Positions 61,931 to 64,000 of a DNA stretch of 64,000 nucleotides are shown one piece after another. The notes under the pieces are model-generated. The model searched no databases. It was not told the origin of the DNA and saw only the letters and a program-made list of their open reading frames with translations. The stretch lies in the NCBI GenBank assembly GCA_050486205.1, contig JBJHCW010000009.1:67180-131179 (forward strand). Direction: 5' to 3'. This stretch comes from PWQG01 sp050486205 (GTDB taxonomy: Bacteria > Pseudomonadota > Gammaproteobacteria > Pseudomonadales > Pseudohongiellaceae). The position numbers and the translations under genes are program-made. The stretch's first letter is position 1; each line of letters begins with the position of its first letter.

Positions 61931-62710
61931 TCAAGAATTTTCCAATGACGCATTGATAATGTCAAAAACCTTATCCAGATACCGCCCTTCGGTTGCTTCC
62001 GTCGCTTGTCGAATATAAGAGGGAATCAGCTCAAGGAAGTCCGCTTTGCTGGTTGGTGTGAATTCCAACAATGCGTCGAGCATTGCGGGACGCAGCAAAC
62101 GCTTATTGTCCGGTGTATCTGGCATCTCCCGACAAATCACTTCGCGATCAAATCTAATCAGTTTTTCTTTCAGGCTTCCTTCGTCAAAAGCAAACAGACT
62201 GACTTGCGCTTCTTCGAACTGGATCTCTTCGACTATCTCCTTAATCTCATTGACCTCGGGCACGGGATCAACAGGAACAACTGGTGATTTCAGCTTGTGC
62301 AGCTCGCGTATGATTGGGCCTAACTCTCCTCGCGGATTCTTGAACCAATCGGTCGACCAGATACGCTTAACTCGCCATCCGAGTCGTTCAAGGATTGTCT
62401 GGCGCAGACGGTCTCTGTCCCGAGAGGATTTGGCGGAATGGTAAGTCGCCCCATCACATTCGATACCCATGAGGTAACGACCTGGGTTGCCGGGATCAAC
62501 TACGGTAACATCTATGAAGAAACCAGCTACACCCACTTGAGGAATGCATTCGAATCCTTCATCGCGTAAGGCAGCCATTACTGAAATCTCGAAATCACTA
62601 TCCGGACCTCTGCCGGTATCAGGCTCAACCTTGTGAAGAATTCCGGTTTCACAGTAACTTAGAAAGTCACGCAGAGCCTGGACGCCTCGCTTGCTTGTCG
62701 GTCCAGCTAG
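61931..62710 (-). pseudogene. C-terminal part of a large helicase-nuclease protein, interrupted by IS5
   Basis: About 259 codons stay open from the IS5 edge to the stop at 61931. SKRGVQALRDFLSYCETGIL is followed by FIDVTVVDPGNPGRYLMGIE, CDGATYHSAKSSRDRDRLRQ and WRVKRIWSTDWFKNPRGEL. This is the Vsr/MTES_1575-like PD-(D/E)XK nuclease domain at the end of large SF1 helicases with DUF4011/DUF3320, a type linked to phage defence. The ATG at 62578 is an internal Met. The frame runs uninterrupted through the CTAG repeat, so the N-terminal part should resume beyond 63999, outside the window. Confidence 0.8.
62707..62710. repeat. left copy of the CTAG target duplication
   Basis: CTAG immediately outside the left inverted repeat, matching 63996-63999 on the right. 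In the minus-strand helicase-nuclease frame it codes for part of the Leu-Ala junction. Confidence 0.8.
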
Positions 62711-63995
62711 CAGGCTGTTGAAAAACCCGATTTATGAGAAAATAGCGCCATTGAGTTAACAGGGTCAATCCGATGCGCGGCGAAGTTTCTCCCCAGGAAG
62801 TCATGTTCAGTTATCGCACACTGGAATCGAGAATTCCAGTGGATCATCCGATCAGAAAGGTGCGCACAGTTGTTGATCAGGCACTCAAGGAAATGGCGCC
62901 CACGTTCGACGAGATGTACTCCAGCGTGGGTCGTCCCTCGATCCCGCCTGAGCAGTTGATCCGCGCCATGTTGCTGCAGGTACTGTTCACCATCCGATCG
63001 GAGCGGCAACTGGTTGAGAGGCTCGACTATGATCTGATGTTTCGCTGGTTCGTGGGGCTGGGTATGGATGACATGGTCTGGAACCATTCGACCTTCTCCA
63101 AGAATCGGGACAGGTTGATGGTGCACGAGATTGACGCGCTGTTCTTCGATGCGATCAAGAAGCAGGCGTACGCCAGAAAGCTGATGTCGCGTGAACACTT
63201 CAGTGTTGATGGCACTTTGCTGGAAGCGTGTGCATCGATGAAATCGTTTCGCCCGAAAGATGGCGATGATGACGATGCCGGTGATGACTTTCATGGCCAG
63301 AAGCGCAGCAACAAAACGCATGAATCGAAAACAGACCCGGATGCCAAGCTGTTTCGCAAGTCTGCCGGTAAAGAGAGCAAGCTGTGCCACATGGGTCACA
63401 TTGTGACCGAGAATCGAAACGGGTTGATTGTTGGCACTGAGGTGACAGAGGCTGGAACCAGTCATGAATGGGATGCTGGCATTACAATCCTGGCACAGCT
63501 GGGTACTCGACCGGGTATGACAGTTGGCGCCGATAAAGGCTATGACACAGGTGAATTTGTACAAGGCTGTCGGGCACTTAAAATCAGCCCGCACGTGGCG
63601 GCCAAAACCCGCCGCAGCCAGATTGACCGACGTACCACTGGTACTACGGGATACCAGATCAGTCAGGTAAAGCGCAAACAGATTGAAGAATGTTTTGGCT
63701 GGATGAAAGATATAGGGCTGATGAGAAAGCTTCGCCATAGTGGTCGGGACAAGGTGTCCTGGATCTTCCGCTTTACGGCAGCAGCGTACAACATCACCCG
63801 CATGAAGCGATTGATGGCCTGAAGGGCCTGATAGAAACCCAAATGGGCGGAAAATTGGCCATTCAGCCGAGTTGAATGAGAAAGAACACATCATAAATGA
63901 AAAGTATAAAATGATATGGCCATGGAAAACGTGATGATGCACAAAGCGACTAGGGGGTTGAAACCGGTCACATTCGTCAATTTTTCAACGGCCTG
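62711..63995 (+). mobile_element. complete IS5-family insertion sequence
   Basis: 1285 bp. The left end CAGGCTGTTGAAAAA (62711-62725) and the inverted right end (63981-63995, TTTTTCAACGGCCTG) match 14 of 15 bp. CTAG flanks both ends (62707-62710 and 63996-63999), a 4-bp YTAR-type target duplication as expected for this family. It encodes one intact transposase. It interrupts the helicase-nuclease gene. The perfect duplication suggests a recent insertion. Confidence 0.9.
62773..63822 (+). CDS. IS5-family transposase
   Basis: 349 residues. The start MRGEVSPQEVMFSYRTLESR and the DDE motifs HFSVDGTLLEACAS (first Asp), VGADKGYDTGEFV (second Asp) and IEECFGWMKDIG (Glu) identify it as IS5-type. An Asp/Glu-rich insert (GDDDDAGDD near residue 167) is present. 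It is intact and likely functional. The 48 bp upstream to the left inverted repeat must hold the promoter; 63823-63980 looks empty. Confidence 0.93.
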   Translation: MRGEVSPQEVMFSYRTLESRIPVDHPIRKVRTVVDQALKEMAPTFDEMYSSVGRPSIPPEQLIRAMLLQVLFTIRSERQLVERLDYDLMFRWFVGLGMDDMVWNHSTFSKNRDRLMVHEIDALFFDAIKKQAYARKLMSREHFSVDGTLLEACASMKSFRPKDGDDDDAGDDFHGQKRSNKTHESKTDPDAKLFRKSAGKESKLCHMGHIVTENRNGLIVGTEVTEAGTSHEWDAGITILAQLGTRPGMTVGADKGYDTGEFVQGCRALKISPHVAAKTRRSQIDRRTTGTTGYQISQVKRKQIEECFGWMKDIGLMRKLRHSGRDKVSWIFRFTAAAYNITRMKRLMA

Positions 63996-63999
63996 CTAG
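63996..63999. repeat. right copy of the CTAG target duplication
   Basis: CTAG immediately outside the right inverted repeat at the very end of the window; the left copy is at 62707-62710. Confidence 0.8.
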
Positions 64000-64000
64000 T

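Noticed and set aside
62707..63942. Minus-strand open frame of 411 codons opposite the IS5 transposase
   Set aside because: It spans the element and its inverted repeat, and the real transposase is on the plus strand.
1..64000. tRNA or rRNA genes
   Set aside because: Most gaps between genes are short, and no cloverleaf-like sequence or conserved rRNA stretch was recognised. A dedicated search could still find a small RNA.

Overview
The window is a chromosomal segment of a Gammaproteobacterium, probably a marine or Pseudomonadales/Cellvibrionales-type lineage. This is inferred from gene order. The blocks ftsK-lolA-rarA-serS-cysG, aat-infA-clpA-clpS-cspD-icd and rluE-nudJ-mnmA-hflD-purB-roxA are arranged much as in pseudomonads, and thrH, cysB, an APS-type cysH and a liu leucine-degradation operon fit the same group. 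Coding density is high. Convergent genes usually end within a few bases of each other or overlap, and genes within operons often overlap by 4 bp. I found no rRNA, tRNA or CRISPR array.

Layout. 1-7.2 kb: the 3' part of a MATE exporter, a small cassette (gamma-glutamylcyclotransferase-like protein, amidoligase, class I glutamine amidotransferase), and a secreted NHL-repeat protein divergent from a secreted M14 carboxypeptidase. 7.2-15.4 kb (minus strand): ftsK, lolA, rarA, serS, cysG, thrB. 15.6-22.5 kb: trxB, aat, infA, then clpA/clpS, cspD and icd. 22.6-31.5 kb: rluE, a moaCDE molybdopterin cluster with a frameshifted moaC, and a long plus-strand unit nudJ-mnmA-hflD-purB-roxA-(exported protein)-pabB. 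31.5-42.3 kb: thrH, cysH/cysB, 5'-nucleotidase, patatin-like lipase, msrA, argD, a frameshifted PAS-GGDEF-EAL gene and a PAS-containing chemoreceptor. 42.3-50.6 kb: liuA-B-C-D-E plus aacS, which together take isovaleryl-CoA to acetyl-CoA and acetoacetate and re-activate acetoacetate. 50.6-54.7 kb: mtnC/D/B of methionine salvage, rlmI and small proteins.

From about 54.8 kb the character changes to accessory DNA: an orphan membrane protein, a relic of a BrnA-type antitoxin, a GGDEF/EAL protein with a degenerate GSDEF motif, a secreted alpha/beta hydrolase, and then a mobile-element graveyard. The graveyard holds relics of IS3 and IS30 transposases, an ISNCY-type integrase/transposase split across two frames at an A-AAA-AAG heptamer, an IS21 end with several 23-24 bp repeats and an istA stub that has cut off the start of an SRPBCC-domain gene, and the C-terminal nuclease part of a large helicase-nuclease gene. 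That last gene is interrupted by an apparently intact IS5-family element with 15-bp inverted repeats and a CTAG target duplication.

The best candidates for a second look are the cyclotransferase/amidoligase/amidotransferase cassette, the short liuD lacking most of its BT domain, the transposase frameshift site, the helicase-nuclease disrupted by IS5, and two single-base frameshifts (moaC and the PAS-GGDEF-EAL gene) that could be real or sequencing errors.
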